Shown here piece after piece: positions 25,769-34,683 of a DNA stretch of 64,000 nucleotides. This stretch comes from Streptomyces sp. NBC_00377 (GTDB taxonomy: Bacteria > Actinomycetota > Actinomycetes > Streptomycetales > Streptomycetaceae): assembly GCF_036075115.1 (NCBI RefSeq), contig NZ_CP107958.1:4154001-4218000 (forward strand). The letters run 5' to 3'. The first letter of the stretch is position 1; the number at the start of each line of letters is the position of its first letter. Below the pieces are notes generated by a model. That model made no database searches. It worked only from the letters and a program-made list of their open reading frames with translations, and was not told the origin of the DNA. The position numbers and the translations under genes were made by a program.

Positions 25769-27334
25769 ATGAGCGACGGGGAGCGAGCAGTCACCCCCGC
25801 GCCCGCCCCGGCGGACGACGGACGGGCCCCCGCGACCCCGCCCGTCGTCGAGGCGACGGGCATAGTCAAACGATTCGGTCCGACGGTGGCCCTGAACGGT
25901 GCCCGGATCACCATCCGGCCCGGCGAGACCCACGCACTCGTCGGCCGCAACGGAGCCGGCAAATCGACGCTGGTATCCGTCCTGACCGGCCTGCACGCCC
26001 CCGACGAGGGAACGGTCACCTTCGGCGGCGGCCCCAGCCCCCGGCCCGCCGACCGGGACGCCTGGCGACAGCGCGTGGCCTGCGTCTACCAGAAGTCGAC
26101 GATCATCCCCACGCTGACCGTCGCCGAGAACCTCTTCCTGAACCGTCACCACCACGGCCCCAACCGCCTGATCAGCTGGACCGGTGTACGCCGCCGGGCC
26201 CAGGAGCTGCTGTCGACCTGGTCGGTGGACGTCGACCCGCAGTCCTCGGCCGGCGAACTCAGCGTCGAGCAACGGCAGTTCGTCGAGATCGCCCGGGCAC
26301 TGTCCTTCGGGGCCCGGTTCATCATCCTCGACGAGCCCACCGCACAGCTCGACGCGGCGGCGATCAACCGCCTCTTCGACCGCATCCGCGACCTGCAACG
26401 CCAGGGCGTGACCTTCCTGTTCATCAGTCACCACCTCCAGGAGGTCTACGAGATCTGCGACATGGTGACGGTGTTCCGCGACGCCCGGCACATCGTCACC
26501 GCCCCTGTCGCGGACCTCCCCCGCACCGAGCTGGTCGCCGCCATGACCGGCGAGGCGGCCGCCGACCGGCAGCAGGCGCGCTCGAGCACCCTCGACCCCG
26601 CCGCCGCCCCCGCGCTGTCCGTGCGGGACCTGGGCAGTGCCGGCACGTACGAAGACGTCACCTTCCAGGTGGGCGCCGGCGAGATCGTCGGCCTCGCCGG
26701 TGCCGCCGCCAGCGGACGCACCGAGGTCGCCGAGACCGTCGTAGGGCTGTGGGCGGCCACCAGCGGCGAGGTGGAGATCGCCGGGCGGCGGCCCCGGCCG
26801 GGCAGCGTGCCCGCCGCGCTCGCCGCCGGCGCCGGGTTCGTCCCGCAGGACCGGCACCACCAGGGCTTCGTGCCCGACATGTCGATCGCCGACAACGCAA
26901 CCCTCTCCGTGCCCCACCGGCTCGGCAGGAACGGCCTCCTCAGCCATCACCGACGCGACCGGCTCGCCGACAACATGATCGAGAAGCTGGCGATCAAGAC
27001 GCCGGGCCCCGATCTGCCCGTCTCCTCCCTCTCCGGAGGCAACCAGCAGAAGGTCGTCATGGCCCGCGCCCTGGCCGACGACCCGCGGCTGCTGGTCCTG
27101 ATCAACCCGACCGCGGGCGTGGACGTGCGCTCCAAGGAATTCCTCCTCGGCAAGGTCGAGGAGACCGCCAGGACCGGCACCGGCGTGCTCATCGCCTCCG
27201 ACGAACTCGACGACCTGCGCATGTGCGACCGGATCCTGGTGATGTTCCAGGGCCGGGTCACGACAGAGACAGCCCGCGGCTGGCACGACCACGACCTCGT
27301 GGCCGCGATGGAAGGAGTGGACCTCAATGCCTGA
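25769..27334 (+). CDS. sugar ABC transporter ATP-binding protein (two domains)
   Basis: 521 residues, RbsA/XylG class. The first ABC domain (about 27-255) has Walker A GRNGAGKST, signature LSVEQRQFVEIA, Walker B FIILDEP and switch ISHH. In the second (about 275-515) the Walker A is weak (GLAGAAASGRTEVA), the signature LSGGNQQKVVMARAL is intact, and the Walker B reads LLVLINPTAGVDV with no DE pair. The second site is therefore probably not hydrolytic, as is usual but here more complete than typical. Its end overlaps the permease start by 8 nt, indicating coupled translation. Confidence 0.9.
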   Translation: MSDGERAVTPAPAPADDGRAPATPPVVEATGIVKRFGPTVALNGARITIRPGETHALVGRNGAGKSTLVSVLTGLHAPDEGTVTFGGGPSPRPADRDAWRQRVACVYQKSTIIPTLTVAENLFLNRHHHGPNRLISWTGVRRRAQELLSTWSVDVDPQSSAGELSVEQRQFVEIARALSFGARFIILDEPTAQLDAAAINRLFDRIRDLQRQGVTFLFISHHLQEVYEICDMVTVFRDARHIVTAPVADLPRTELVAAMTGEAAADRQQARSSTLDPAAAPALSVRDLGSAGTYEDVTFQVGAGEIVGLAGAAASGRTEVAETVVGLWAATSGEVEIAGRRPRPGSVPAALAAGAGFVPQDRHHQGFVPDMSIADNATLSVPHRLGRNGLLSHHRRDRLADNMIEKLAIKTPGPDLPVSSLSGGNQQKVVMARALADDPRLLVLINPTAGVDVRSKEFLLGKVEETARTGTGVLIASDELDDLRMCDRILVMFQGRVTTETARGWHDHDLVAAMEGVDLNA

Positions 27335-28367
27335 AACCGTTCTCGCGGACACAGCCGCCAAGGCCGCGGAACCGAGGCAGAGGCGCACCGCGCTGCTCGG
27401 CGGCCGGATCCCCCTGGCCCGGCTGCGCGACCTCGCCCTCGTCCCCGCGATCGTCGTCATCGCGATCGTCGGCCAGATCGTCAACCCGGTCTTCCTGCAA
27501 ACGGACAACCTCATCAACGTCCTGCAAACCATGTCCGAGATGGCCCTGCTGGTCCTCGCCCAGACGATGATCCTGATCGTCAAGAAGATGGACCTGTCGC
27601 TGGAGTCCACCATGGGCCTCGCGCCCGGTGTCGCCGCCTGGCTGGTCGTCCCGGCCGGCGCCGGACACGGACTCGGCCTGCTCTCCGGCGCCTGGGCCAT
27701 CCCCGTCACCCTGGCCGTGGGCGCGTTGGTCGGCGTGATCAACTCGCTGCTGATCATCCGATTCGGCCTCAACGGCTTCATCGTCACCCTCGGCATGCTG
27801 ATCGTGCTGCGCGGCATCCTCACCGGCATCTCCGGCGGCCAGACGTTCTTCCAGCTGCCGCAGTCGATGCTCTACCCCGGCACCGCGCAGTGGTTCGGGA
27901 TGCCCGCCTCCATCTGGATCTGCCTGGCCCTGTTCGCCGTCGCGATCGTGGTGCTCGGCTGGACCAGCTTCGGCCGCTCGCTGTACGCCATCGGCGGCAA
28001 CGTCGACGCGGCGAAGGCGGCCGGCATCCGCACCGACCGGGTGCTGTGGATCGTCATCGTCACCGGCAGCGTGCTCGCCGCACTCGCCGGACTGCTGCTC
28101 TCCGGACGCCTGGCCTCGGTCGCCTCCGCGCAGGGCAACGGCTACATCTTCACCGTGTTCGCGGCCGCCGTCATCGGCGGGATCAGCCTCAACGGCGGCA
28201 AGGGCACCATGTTCGGCGCGTTCTGCGGCATCCTGCTGCTCTTCATGATCCAGAACGTGCTCACGCTCGGCGGCGTTCCCGCCCAGTGGATCGGCGCCCT
28301 CAACGGCCTGATCATCCTGGTCGCCCTCGCCATCTCCCGGATCACCGGCGGCAAGGTCCAGGACTGA
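27327..28367 (+). CDS. sugar ABC transporter permease
   Basis: 346 residues with 8-10 membrane helices, RbsC/XylH class. Typical motifs are NLINVLQTMSEMALLVLAQT, SLESTMGLAPGVAAW, ITGGKVQD at the end, and the cytoplasmic EAA-like loop around GWTSFGRSLYAIGGNVDAAK. GIRTDRVLW and GNGYIFTVFAAAVIGGISL are standard for the family. It forms a homodimeric channel for the sugar captured by the lipoprotein at 24657-25721. Confidence 0.9.
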   Translation: MPETVLADTAAKAAEPRQRRTALLGGRIPLARLRDLALVPAIVVIAIVGQIVNPVFLQTDNLINVLQTMSEMALLVLAQTMILIVKKMDLSLESTMGLAPGVAAWLVVPAGAGHGLGLLSGAWAIPVTLAVGALVGVINSLLIIRFGLNGFIVTLGMLIVLRGILTGISGGQTFFQLPQSMLYPGTAQWFGMPASIWICLALFAVAIVVLGWTSFGRSLYAIGGNVDAAKAAGIRTDRVLWIVIVTGSVLAALAGLLLSGRLASVASAQGNGYIFTVFAAAVIGGISLNGGKGTMFGAFCGILLLFMIQNVLTLGGVPAQWIGALNGLIILVALAISRITGGKVQD

Positions 28368-28418
28368 CGCGGGCGGCCGTCGCCGGCCGCCCGTCCCGCG
28401 CCGCGTTCACCGCTCGTC

Positions 28419-28442
28419 GCAAGGGGCCCGATTCCCCCTTGC
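28419..28442 (+). terminator. intercistronic stem-loop
   Basis: GCAAGGGG (28419-28426) pairs perfectly with CCCCTTGC (28435-28442) over an 8-nt loop, between the permease stop and the dehydratase ribosome binding site. With no T-tract it is more likely an attenuator or mRNA-stability element separating transporter from enzyme genes than a full terminator. Confidence 0.4.
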
Positions 28443-28461
28443 TCTCACAGGAGTTGCCGCC

Positions 28462-29787
28462 ATGTCCTCCACTCTGCCCGCATCCGCCCGCATCACCGCC
28501 CTGGACGTCCTGGACGTGCGGTTCCCCACCTCCGAACACCTCGACGGCTCGGACGCCATGAACCCGGAGCCCGACTACTCCGCCGCCTACGTCGTCCTGC
28601 GCACCGACGCCGGCGACGGACTGGAGGGTCACGCCCTCGCCTTCACCACCGGCCGCGGCAACGATGTCCAGGCCGCCGCCATCGCGGCCCTCGCCCCGCA
28701 CGTGGTGGGCCTGTCCGTCGAGGAGGTGTGCGCCGACCTCGGGGCGTTCTCCCGCTCCCTCGTGCACGACCCCCAACTGCGCTGGCTGGGTCCGGAGAAG
28801 GGCGCCATCCACATGGCCACCGGCGCGGTCGTCAACGCCGCCTGGGACCTGGCCGCCAAGCGCGCGGGCAAGCCCGTGTGGCGCTTCCTCGGCGAGATGT
28901 CGCCCGAGGACCTGGTCGCGCAGGTCGACTTCCGCTGGCTCAGCGACGCCCTCACCCCCCAGGAGGCGCTGGAGATCCTGCGCTGTGCCGAGCCCGGCCG
29001 CCAGGAGCGCGTCGCCCGTCTGCTGGAGCGCGGCTACCCCGCCTACACCACCACCCCCGGCTGGCTCGGCTACTCCGACGAGAAGCTGGCCCGGCTGGCC
29101 CGCGAGGCCGTCGCCGACGGCTTCACCCAGATCAAGCTGAAGGTCGGCGCGGACCTGGAGGACGACGTACGGCGCATGCGCACCGCCCGGGAGACGGTCG
29201 GCCCGGACATCCGCATCGCCGTCGACGCCAACCAGAGATGGGACGTCCAGCCCGCCATCGACTGGATGCGCGCCCTCGCTCCCTACGACCCGTACTGGAT
29301 CGAGGAGCCCACCTCCCCCGACGACATCCTCGGCCACGCCGCCGTCCGCAAGGCCGTCAGCCCGATCAAGGTCGCCACCGGTGAGCACATCGCCAACAGG
29401 GTCGTCTTCAAGCAGCTCTTGCAGGCCGGCGCGGTGGACATCGTGCAGATCGACTCCGCCCGGGTCGGCGGCGTCAACGAGAACATCGCGATCCTGCTGC
29501 TCGCCGCGAAGTTCGGCGTGCCGGTCTGCCCGCACGCCGGAGGGGTTGGCCTGTGCGAGATGGTGCAGCACCTGTCGATGTTCGACTACGTCGCCGTCTC
29601 CGGCACCACCGAGGACCGCGTCATCGAGTACGTCGACCACCTGCACGAGCACTTCGTCGACCCGGTCCGCATCACCGACGGCCACTACCTCGCGCCGGCC
29701 CTGCCTGGGCTGAGCGCGCAGATGCACCCCGAGTCCCTCAAGGAGTACACCTACCCCGACGGCCCCGTGTGGACGGCCCGTGTCTGA
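28462..29787 (+). CDS. fucD: L-fuconate dehydratase-type enolase superfamily enzyme
   Basis: 441 residues, the usual FucD/ENOSF1 length. It abstracts the alpha proton of an aldonate and eliminates water to give a 2-keto-3-deoxy acid. Visible motifs are ITALDVLDVRFPTSEHLDGS, the base FTQIKLKVG (KxK), metal ligands in IAVDANQRWD and PYWIEEPTSPDD, VATGEHIANRVVFKQ, and the second acid/base VCPHAGGVGLCEMVQH. The family is known to accept L-fuconate and also L-galactonate. It heads the enzyme operon, and its stop overlaps the lactonase start by 8 nt. Confidence 0.92.
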   Translation: MSSTLPASARITALDVLDVRFPTSEHLDGSDAMNPEPDYSAAYVVLRTDAGDGLEGHALAFTTGRGNDVQAAAIAALAPHVVGLSVEEVCADLGAFSRSLVHDPQLRWLGPEKGAIHMATGAVVNAAWDLAAKRAGKPVWRFLGEMSPEDLVAQVDFRWLSDALTPQEALEILRCAEPGRQERVARLLERGYPAYTTTPGWLGYSDEKLARLAREAVADGFTQIKLKVGADLEDDVRRMRTARETVGPDIRIAVDANQRWDVQPAIDWMRALAPYDPYWIEEPTSPDDILGHAAVRKAVSPIKVATGEHIANRVVFKQLLQAGAVDIVQIDSARVGGVNENIAILLLAAKFGVPVCPHAGGVGLCEMVQHLSMFDYVAVSGTTEDRVIEYVDHLHEHFVDPVRITDGHYLAPALPGLSAQMHPESLKEYTYPDGPVWTARV

Positions 29788-30679
29788 CGCCCAGGTCCTC
29801 GTCGACGCCCACCACCACGTGTGGGACCTGGACATCCGGCCGCAGTCCTGGCTCGGCGAGCCCGGACACGAGGCCCTGCGCCGCAGCTTCGGCACCGACG
29901 ACCTGCGTACGGCCGCGACCAGGCCGATCGCGGGCCGACGGCCGGAGTGCACGGTGCTCGTCCAGTGCGTGGCGTCGGTCGACGAGACGCGCGAGTTCCT
30001 CGCCCTCGCCGACGACGACCCGCTCGTCGGCGCGGTCGTCGGCTGGGCGGACCTCACCTCCCCGGCGATCGGCGACGTACTCGACGCACTGCGCGCCGGG
30101 CCCGGCGGTACCTGTTTGCGGGCCGTACGTCACCTCGTCCAGGGCGAGTCCGATGCGGCCTGGCTGCAACAGCCCTCGGTGGAACGGGGACTGCGGGCGG
30201 TGGCCGAACGGGGTCTCGGGTACGACCTGCTGATCCGCGACCACCAGTTCCCCCAGGCGATCCGCCTGGCCGAACGCCTCCCCGGCCTTCCCCTGGTCCT
30301 CGACCACGCCGGCAAACCGCCCATCGCCCGACGCGACCTGGGCGACTGGGAGCGGGGCGTGCGGCGGCTGGCCGCGCACCCCCACGTGCGGTGCAAGGTG
30401 TCGGGCCTGGTCACCGAGGCAGACCACGAGAAGTGGACCGTCGACGACATCCGGCCGGTGTGGGAGGTCCTGCTGGCGGCTTTCGGCCCGGATCGGCTGA
30501 TGTTCGGCTCGGACTGGCCGGTCTGCGTCCTCGCCGGCGGCTGGAACCGCTGGGCCGCCACCGTCGAGGAACTCCTGGCCGGCTGCTCCGCCGCCGAGAC
30601 CGGGGCGGTCCTCGCCGGAACCGCCACCACGTTCTACGGCCTCGACCCCGCTCGAAGCAAGGAGCGCACCGCATGCTGA
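29780..30679 (+). CDS. amidohydrolase-family sugar lactonase (fuconolactonase type)
   Basis: 299 residues from GTG 29780. Amidohydrolase-2 TIM barrel with VDAHHHVWDL (residues 8-17), VLQCVAS-type second strand, LDHAGKPPI, the metal-site VRCKVSGLVTEAD and catalytic FGSDWPVC. Close relatives hydrolyse L-fucono- or L-rhamnono-lactones, so it would open the lactone from the sugar 1-dehydrogenase to the aldonate used by FucD. The start lies inside the dehydratase gene and the end overlaps the mutarotase gene. Confidence 0.9.
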   Translation: MSDAQVLVDAHHHVWDLDIRPQSWLGEPGHEALRRSFGTDDLRTAATRPIAGRRPECTVLVQCVASVDETREFLALADDDPLVGAVVGWADLTSPAIGDVLDALRAGPGGTCLRAVRHLVQGESDAAWLQQPSVERGLRAVAERGLGYDLLIRDHQFPQAIRLAERLPGLPLVLDHAGKPPIARRDLGDWERGVRRLAAHPHVRCKVSGLVTEADHEKWTVDDIRPVWEVLLAAFGPDRLMFGSDWPVCVLAGGWNRWAATVEELLAGCSAAETGAVLAGTATTFYGLDPARSKERTAC

Positions 30680-31110
30680 TGACCGAACTCCTGCACCCGG
30701 GCATCCTCGAAGCCCTGGCGGGCGCAGGACACGGCGCCCGGGTCCTGCTCGCCGACGGCCACTATCCGGCGAGCACCGCCACCGGCCCGCGCGCCAGAAC
30801 CGTCCACCTCAACCTGGCACCGGGACTGCTGGACGCCACCACCGTGCTCGACGTCCTGCTGCGGGCTCTGCCCGTCGAGTCGGCGCACGTGATGGTGCCG
30901 CCCGAGGGCGAGCCGGAGCCGCCCGCCATCGCCGAGTACCGCTCGATGCTGGCGCCCGTCCCCGTCGAGACGCTCGGCCGCTTCGCGTTCTACGACGCCG
31001 CCCGCTCGCCCGACCTGGCCCTCGTCGTCGTCACCGCCGACATCCGCACCTACGCCAACCTGCTCCTCACGATCGGCGTCCGCGCTGAAGGGACCCTGAG
31101 AACACGATGA
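30673..31110 (+). CDS. fucU: RbsD/FucU family sugar mutarotase
   Basis: 145 residues from ATG 30673, 9 nt after an AAGGAG site; ATG 30679 is also possible. Conserved features are LLHPGILEALAGAGHGARVL with the catalytic His, LADGHYPAST, and the C-terminal RTYANLLLTIGV carrying the family Tyr/Asn. FucU interconverts anomers of L-fucose and related sugars, preparing the anomer for oxidation at C1. It overlaps both neighbours, so translation is coupled. Confidence 0.9.
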   Translation: MLMTELLHPGILEALAGAGHGARVLLADGHYPASTATGPRARTVHLNLAPGLLDATTVLDVLLRALPVESAHVMVPPEGEPEPPAIAEYRSMLAPVPVETLGRFAFYDAARSPDLALVVVTADIRTYANLLLTIGVRAEGTLRTR

Positions 31111-32150
31111 CACTCGCCGTCCGCTACCTCGCCGCCCGCACCCTGGACACCGCGCCCGCCGAGAACCCGCCCCCCGGCCCCGGCCAGGTCGAGATCGCCC
31201 CCGCCTACGTCGGTATCTGCGGTACCGATCTGCACATCTTCCACGGCGACATGGACGCCCGGGTCGCCGCGCCCGCCGTCCTCGGCCACGAGATGTCGGG
31301 CCGGATCGTGCGGGTGGGTGCGGGCGTGGAGGACTGGTCGCCCGGTGACGCGGTCACCGTGATGCCGCTGCGCTGGGACGACACCTGCCCGGCCTGCCGG
31401 GCGGGACACCAGCACATCTGCCAGCACCTCGACTTCATCGGCATCGACTCCCCCGGCGCGATGCAGCAGCGCTGGACCGTGCCCGCTTCGACTCTCGTAC
31501 GGCTGCCCGGCTCCCTCCCCCTTGACCACGCGGCCCTCGTGGAGCCCACCGCGGTCGCGGTGCACGACGTGGGCCGGGCCCAGGTCCGCGCGGGCGAGAA
31601 GGCCGTCGTGGTCGGCGGCGGTCCGGTCGGCATCCTCATCGCCCTGGTCGCCCGCGCCGCAGGAGCCGAGGTCAGGGTCGTCGAGCTGAGCTCTCACCGG
31701 CGGCGGCTCGCCGAGAAGTTGGGGCTGACGACCTGGGATCCGGCCGCCGACGACCTGCCCGAGCTGGTCCGGCAGTGGACCGGCGACGCCGGTGCGGACG
31801 TGGCCTTCGAAGTCTCCGGCGCGCAAGGCGGAGTGGACACGGCGGTCGACGTGCTGGGTGTGCGCGGGCGGCTGTGCCTCGTGGCCATCCACCCCCGGCC
31901 CCGCGAGGTGAACCTGCACCGCTTCTTCTGGCGCGAACTCACCCTCGTGGGCGCCCGGTTGTACGACCGCACCGACTTCGAGCGGGCGGTGACCCTGGTG
32001 GCCGACGGCACCGTTCCGGCCGAGCAGCTGATCAGCAAGGTCGTCCCCATGGCACAGGCGCCCGACGCGTTCGAGGCCCTGGAGGGCGGCGGCGACGTGA
32101 TGAAGATCCTCGTGGACTGCACCGACGACTCCCAGGGAGCCGAACAGTGA
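31107..32150 (+). CDS. zinc-dependent medium-chain alcohol dehydrogenase
   Basis: 347 residues, MDR family. Catalytic zinc ligands are in YVGICGTDLHIFHGD (Cys) and LGHEMSGRI (His-Glu). The structural zinc site reads DDTCPACRAGHQHICQH, though only three to four Cys are evident. The cofactor loop is VVVGGGPVGILIALVARAAG. E. coli LgoD, a member of this family, oxidises C5 of L-galactonate. A 2-keto-3-deoxy-L-galactonate 5-dehydrogenase role would fit here and hand its product to the KduD-like SDR at 32147. A lactaldehyde or sugar dehydrogenase role is possible too. Confidence 0.85.
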   Translation: MTLAVRYLAARTLDTAPAENPPPGPGQVEIAPAYVGICGTDLHIFHGDMDARVAAPAVLGHEMSGRIVRVGAGVEDWSPGDAVTVMPLRWDDTCPACRAGHQHICQHLDFIGIDSPGAMQQRWTVPASTLVRLPGSLPLDHAALVEPTAVAVHDVGRAQVRAGEKAVVVGGGPVGILIALVARAAGAEVRVVELSSHRRRLAEKLGLTTWDPAADDLPELVRQWTGDAGADVAFEVSGAQGGVDTAVDVLGVRGRLCLVAIHPRPREVNLHRFFWRELTLVGARLYDRTDFERAVTLVADGTVPAEQLISKVVPMAQAPDAFEALEGGGDVMKILVDCTDDSQGAEQ

Positions 32151-32908
32151 ACGCCTTCGACCTGACCGGCAGGCTCGCCGTCGTCACCGGGGCCCGGCGC
32201 GGCATCGGCCGTGCCATCGCCCGCGCCCTCGCCGAGGCCGGCGCCGACGTCATCGGCGTCAGCGCCCAGCTGGAGGAGACCGGCAGCGACGTGGAGAAGG
32301 ACGTCCTGGCCGCGGGCCGCACCTTCGAGGCGATCCGCACCGACTTCGCCGACCCCGAAGCGGTCCGCGCCCTGGGCACCGACCTGGCCGGACGGGAACG
32401 CCCGGTGGACATCCTGGTCAACAACGCGGGCACCATCCGCCGCGCCCCGGCCGCCGAACACACGGACGAGGACTGGGAGTTGGTGCTCCAGGTCAACCTC
32501 AACGCCCAGTTCGCCCTGTCCCGCGCGGTGGGCGCGTCGATGGTGGCCCGCGGCCACGGAAAGATCGTCTTCACGGCATCGCTGCTCAGCTTCCAGGGCG
32601 GCATCACCGTCCCCGGCTACACCGCCGCCAAGCACGGCATCGCCGGACTGACCAAGGCCCTGGCCAACGAGTGGGCACCGCACGGCGTCAACGTCAACGC
32701 CATCGCCCCCGGCTACATCGCCACCGACAACACCCAGGCCCTCCAGGACGACCCCGTACGCAGCAAGGCCATCCTGGACCGCATCCCGGCCGCCCGCTGG
32801 GGCAGCGCCGACGACCTCGCGGGCGCCACCGTCTTCCTCGCCTCGGACGCCGCCGCCTACGTCCACGGCGTCGTCCTGCCCGTCGACGGCGGATGGCTCG
32901 GCCGATGA
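32147..32908 (+). CDS. KduD-like short-chain dehydrogenase
   Basis: 253 residues from GTG 32147, overlapping the previous stop (GTGA). Rossmann TGARRGIGRAIARAL (residues 12-26), NNAG, catalytic Ser near TASLLSFQGG and YTAAKHGIAG for the Tyr-x-x-x-Lys. VNAIAPGYIATDNTQAL, ILDRIPAARWG and YVHGVVLPVDGGWLGR match KduD, which interconverts 2,5-diketo-3-deoxygluconate and 2-keto-3-deoxygluconate (KDG). In fucose pathways a relative oxidises C4 of 2-keto-3-deoxyfuconate. The strong KduD resemblance favours chemistry at C5. Confidence 0.88.
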   Translation: MNAFDLTGRLAVVTGARRGIGRAIARALAEAGADVIGVSAQLEETGSDVEKDVLAAGRTFEAIRTDFADPEAVRALGTDLAGRERPVDILVNNAGTIRRAPAAEHTDEDWELVLQVNLNAQFALSRAVGASMVARGHGKIVFTASLLSFQGGITVPGYTAAKHGIAGLTKALANEWAPHGVNVNAIAPGYIATDNTQALQDDPVRSKAILDRIPAARWGSADDLAGATVFLASDAAAYVHGVVLPVDGGWLGR

Positions 32909-33537
32909 GTGCCACCGACCTGGCCGCCGTGCTGGACGGCGCCCGTTTGATGCCGGTGCTGACCGTGCCCTCCGCCGCGACCGCCGGCCCGCTGGCCGAC
33001 GCGCTCGCGGCGGGCGGCGCCCGGTGCGCCGAGGTCACCTTCCGCACCCCCGACGCCGAGCAGGTGCTCAAGACCATGGCCGCCCACGGAGGGCTGACCG
33101 TCGGCGCCGGTACGGTCCTCACGCCCGAGCAGGTGGAGCGTGCCGTGGCGGCCGGGGCCCGTTTCGTCGTCTCGCCCGGCTTCGACGAGGAGGTCGTCGT
33201 CAGGTGCCGTGAACTGGGGGTGCCCGTGGTGCCCGGCGTCGCCTCCGCGACCGAGCTGATGCGTGCCCTGCGGGCCGGCCTCGACACCGTCAAGCTCTTC
33301 CCCGCCGAACCGCTCGGCGGCATCCCGATGCTGCGCGCCCTCGCGGCCCCCTTCCCCCAGGCACGCTTCGTGCCGACGGGCGGCATCGACGCTCCGCGCC
33401 TGCCCGCCTACCTCGCCGTCCCGGCGGTCCTCGCCGTCGGCGGCAGCTGGATGGCCACCCCCGCCCATCTGGAGCGGGGAGCGTACGCGGAGATCCGCCG
33501 GCTGACCGCCGAGGCCGTGCACGGGAGCGCGACGTGA
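32905..33537 (+). CDS. eda: KDPG/KHG-type aldolase
   Basis: 210 residues from ATG 32905 (ATGA overlap with the SDR stop). LMPVLTVPSAATAGPLADAL, catalytic Glu in AEVTFRTPDAEQ, VGAGTVLTPEQVERA, FVVSPGFDEEVV, and Schiff-base Lys in DTVKLFPAEPLGG are all Eda motifs, followed by VPTGGIDAPRL. It cleaves 2-keto-3-deoxy-6-phosphogluconate to pyruvate and glyceraldehyde 3-phosphate. It is coupled to the kinase gene, which would make this substrate. Confidence 0.92.
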   Translation: MSATDLAAVLDGARLMPVLTVPSAATAGPLADALAAGGARCAEVTFRTPDAEQVLKTMAAHGGLTVGAGTVLTPEQVERAVAAGARFVVSPGFDEEVVVRCRELGVPVVPGVASATELMRALRAGLDTVKLFPAEPLGGIPMLRALAAPFPQARFVPTGGIDAPRLPAYLAVPAVLAVGGSWMATPAHLERGAYAEIRRLTAEAVHGSAT

Positions 33538-34637
33538 GCGACGTGGTGGCCCTCGGCGAGGTGATGCTCCGCTTCGACCCGGGCGAGGGCAGGATCCGCA
33601 CCGCCCGCACCTTCCAGGTCTGGGAAGGCGGCGGTGAGTACAACGTCGTCCGCGGACTGCGGCGCTGCTTCGGCCTGCGTACGGCCGTCGTGACCGCCCT
33701 GGCCGACAACCAGGTGGGGCGGCTGGTCGAGGACCTGATCCTCCAGGGCGGCGTCGACACCTCCCTCATCCGCTGGGTGCCCGACGACGGCATCGGCCGC
33801 ACCGCCCGCAACGGCCTCAACTTCGTCGAGCGCGGCTACGGCATCCGGGGCGCGGTGGGCGTCAGCGACCGTGCGAACACCGCCGTCTCGCAGCTGCGCA
33901 AGGGGGACGTCGACTGGGACGCGGTCTTCGCCCCAGGCTCGACGGGGCCGCGCTGGTTCCACACCGGCGGCGTCTTCGCCGGTCTGTCGGACACCACCGT
34001 GGACGTCGCGGACGAGGCCATGGCGGCCGCTCGACGGCACGGTGCGAGGGTCTCCTACGACCCCAACTACCGCCCCAGTCTCTGGGCCGGCAGGGGCGGT
34101 GCCGACGCTGCCCGCGAGGTCGACCTGCGGCTCGCGCGCCACGCCGACGTCGTGGTGGGCGCCCTGGGGCTGGCAGGGCCGTACCCAGGGGCGGTACGCA
34201 TCGAGGCGGACGAGGTGCAGGACGCCCTCGCCGAAGTGGCCGGCCTCCTGCCCCAGGCCGAGGTGCTCGCGACGACCCTGCGGGACGTGCCCTCCGCCGG
34301 GATCAACGACTGGTCCTCCGCCGCCTGGTCAGCCCGTACCGGGTTCGTCCGCGGCCCGGAGCTGTCCGGCTTGCACGTCCTGGACCGCATCGGCTCGGGT
34401 GACGGCTTCGCGGCCGGCCTGATCTACGGGCTCCTCGCCGCCTGCGGCGAAGAGGACGGACCGGAGGGCGGTGCCAGGCCCGTGGCGAACCTCGGCGCCG
34501 CCGGGCTGAGCCGTGCCCTGGCCTACGGGACCGTCCACGGCGCCCTCACCATGACCACCCCTGGCGACGTGTCCATGGCCTCGCTCGCCGAGGTCGAGTC
34601 GCTCATGGCAGGCGGCTCGGCCGCCGTCAGACGGTGA
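33534..34637 (+). CDS. PfkB-family sugar kinase, KDG kinase type
   Basis: 367 residues from GTG 33534, overlapping the aldolase stop. It opens with VVALGEVMLRFDPGEGRIRT, followed by FQVWEGGGEYNVVRGLRR and the C-terminal PfkB signature LDRIGSGDGFAAGLIYG with its catalytic Asp. This subset groups with 2-keto-3-deoxygluconate kinases, which phosphorylate the C6 hydroxyl. A 6-deoxy substrate such as 2-keto-3-deoxy-L-fuconate has no hydroxyl there, so the operon must handle another sugar acid as well. Confidence 0.88.
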   Translation: MSDVVALGEVMLRFDPGEGRIRTARTFQVWEGGGEYNVVRGLRRCFGLRTAVVTALADNQVGRLVEDLILQGGVDTSLIRWVPDDGIGRTARNGLNFVERGYGIRGAVGVSDRANTAVSQLRKGDVDWDAVFAPGSTGPRWFHTGGVFAGLSDTTVDVADEAMAAARRHGARVSYDPNYRPSLWAGRGGADAAREVDLRLARHADVVVGALGLAGPYPGAVRIEADEVQDALAEVAGLLPQAEVLATTLRDVPSAGINDWSSAAWSARTGFVRGPELSGLHVLDRIGSGDGFAAGLIYGLLAACGEEDGPEGGARPVANLGAAGLSRALAYGTVHGALTMTTPGDVSMASLAEVESLMAGGSAAVRR

Positions 34638-34683
34638 CAGGCCCACGGGCGGTCACACCGTCCCCGCTTCTCGAGGAGACCAG

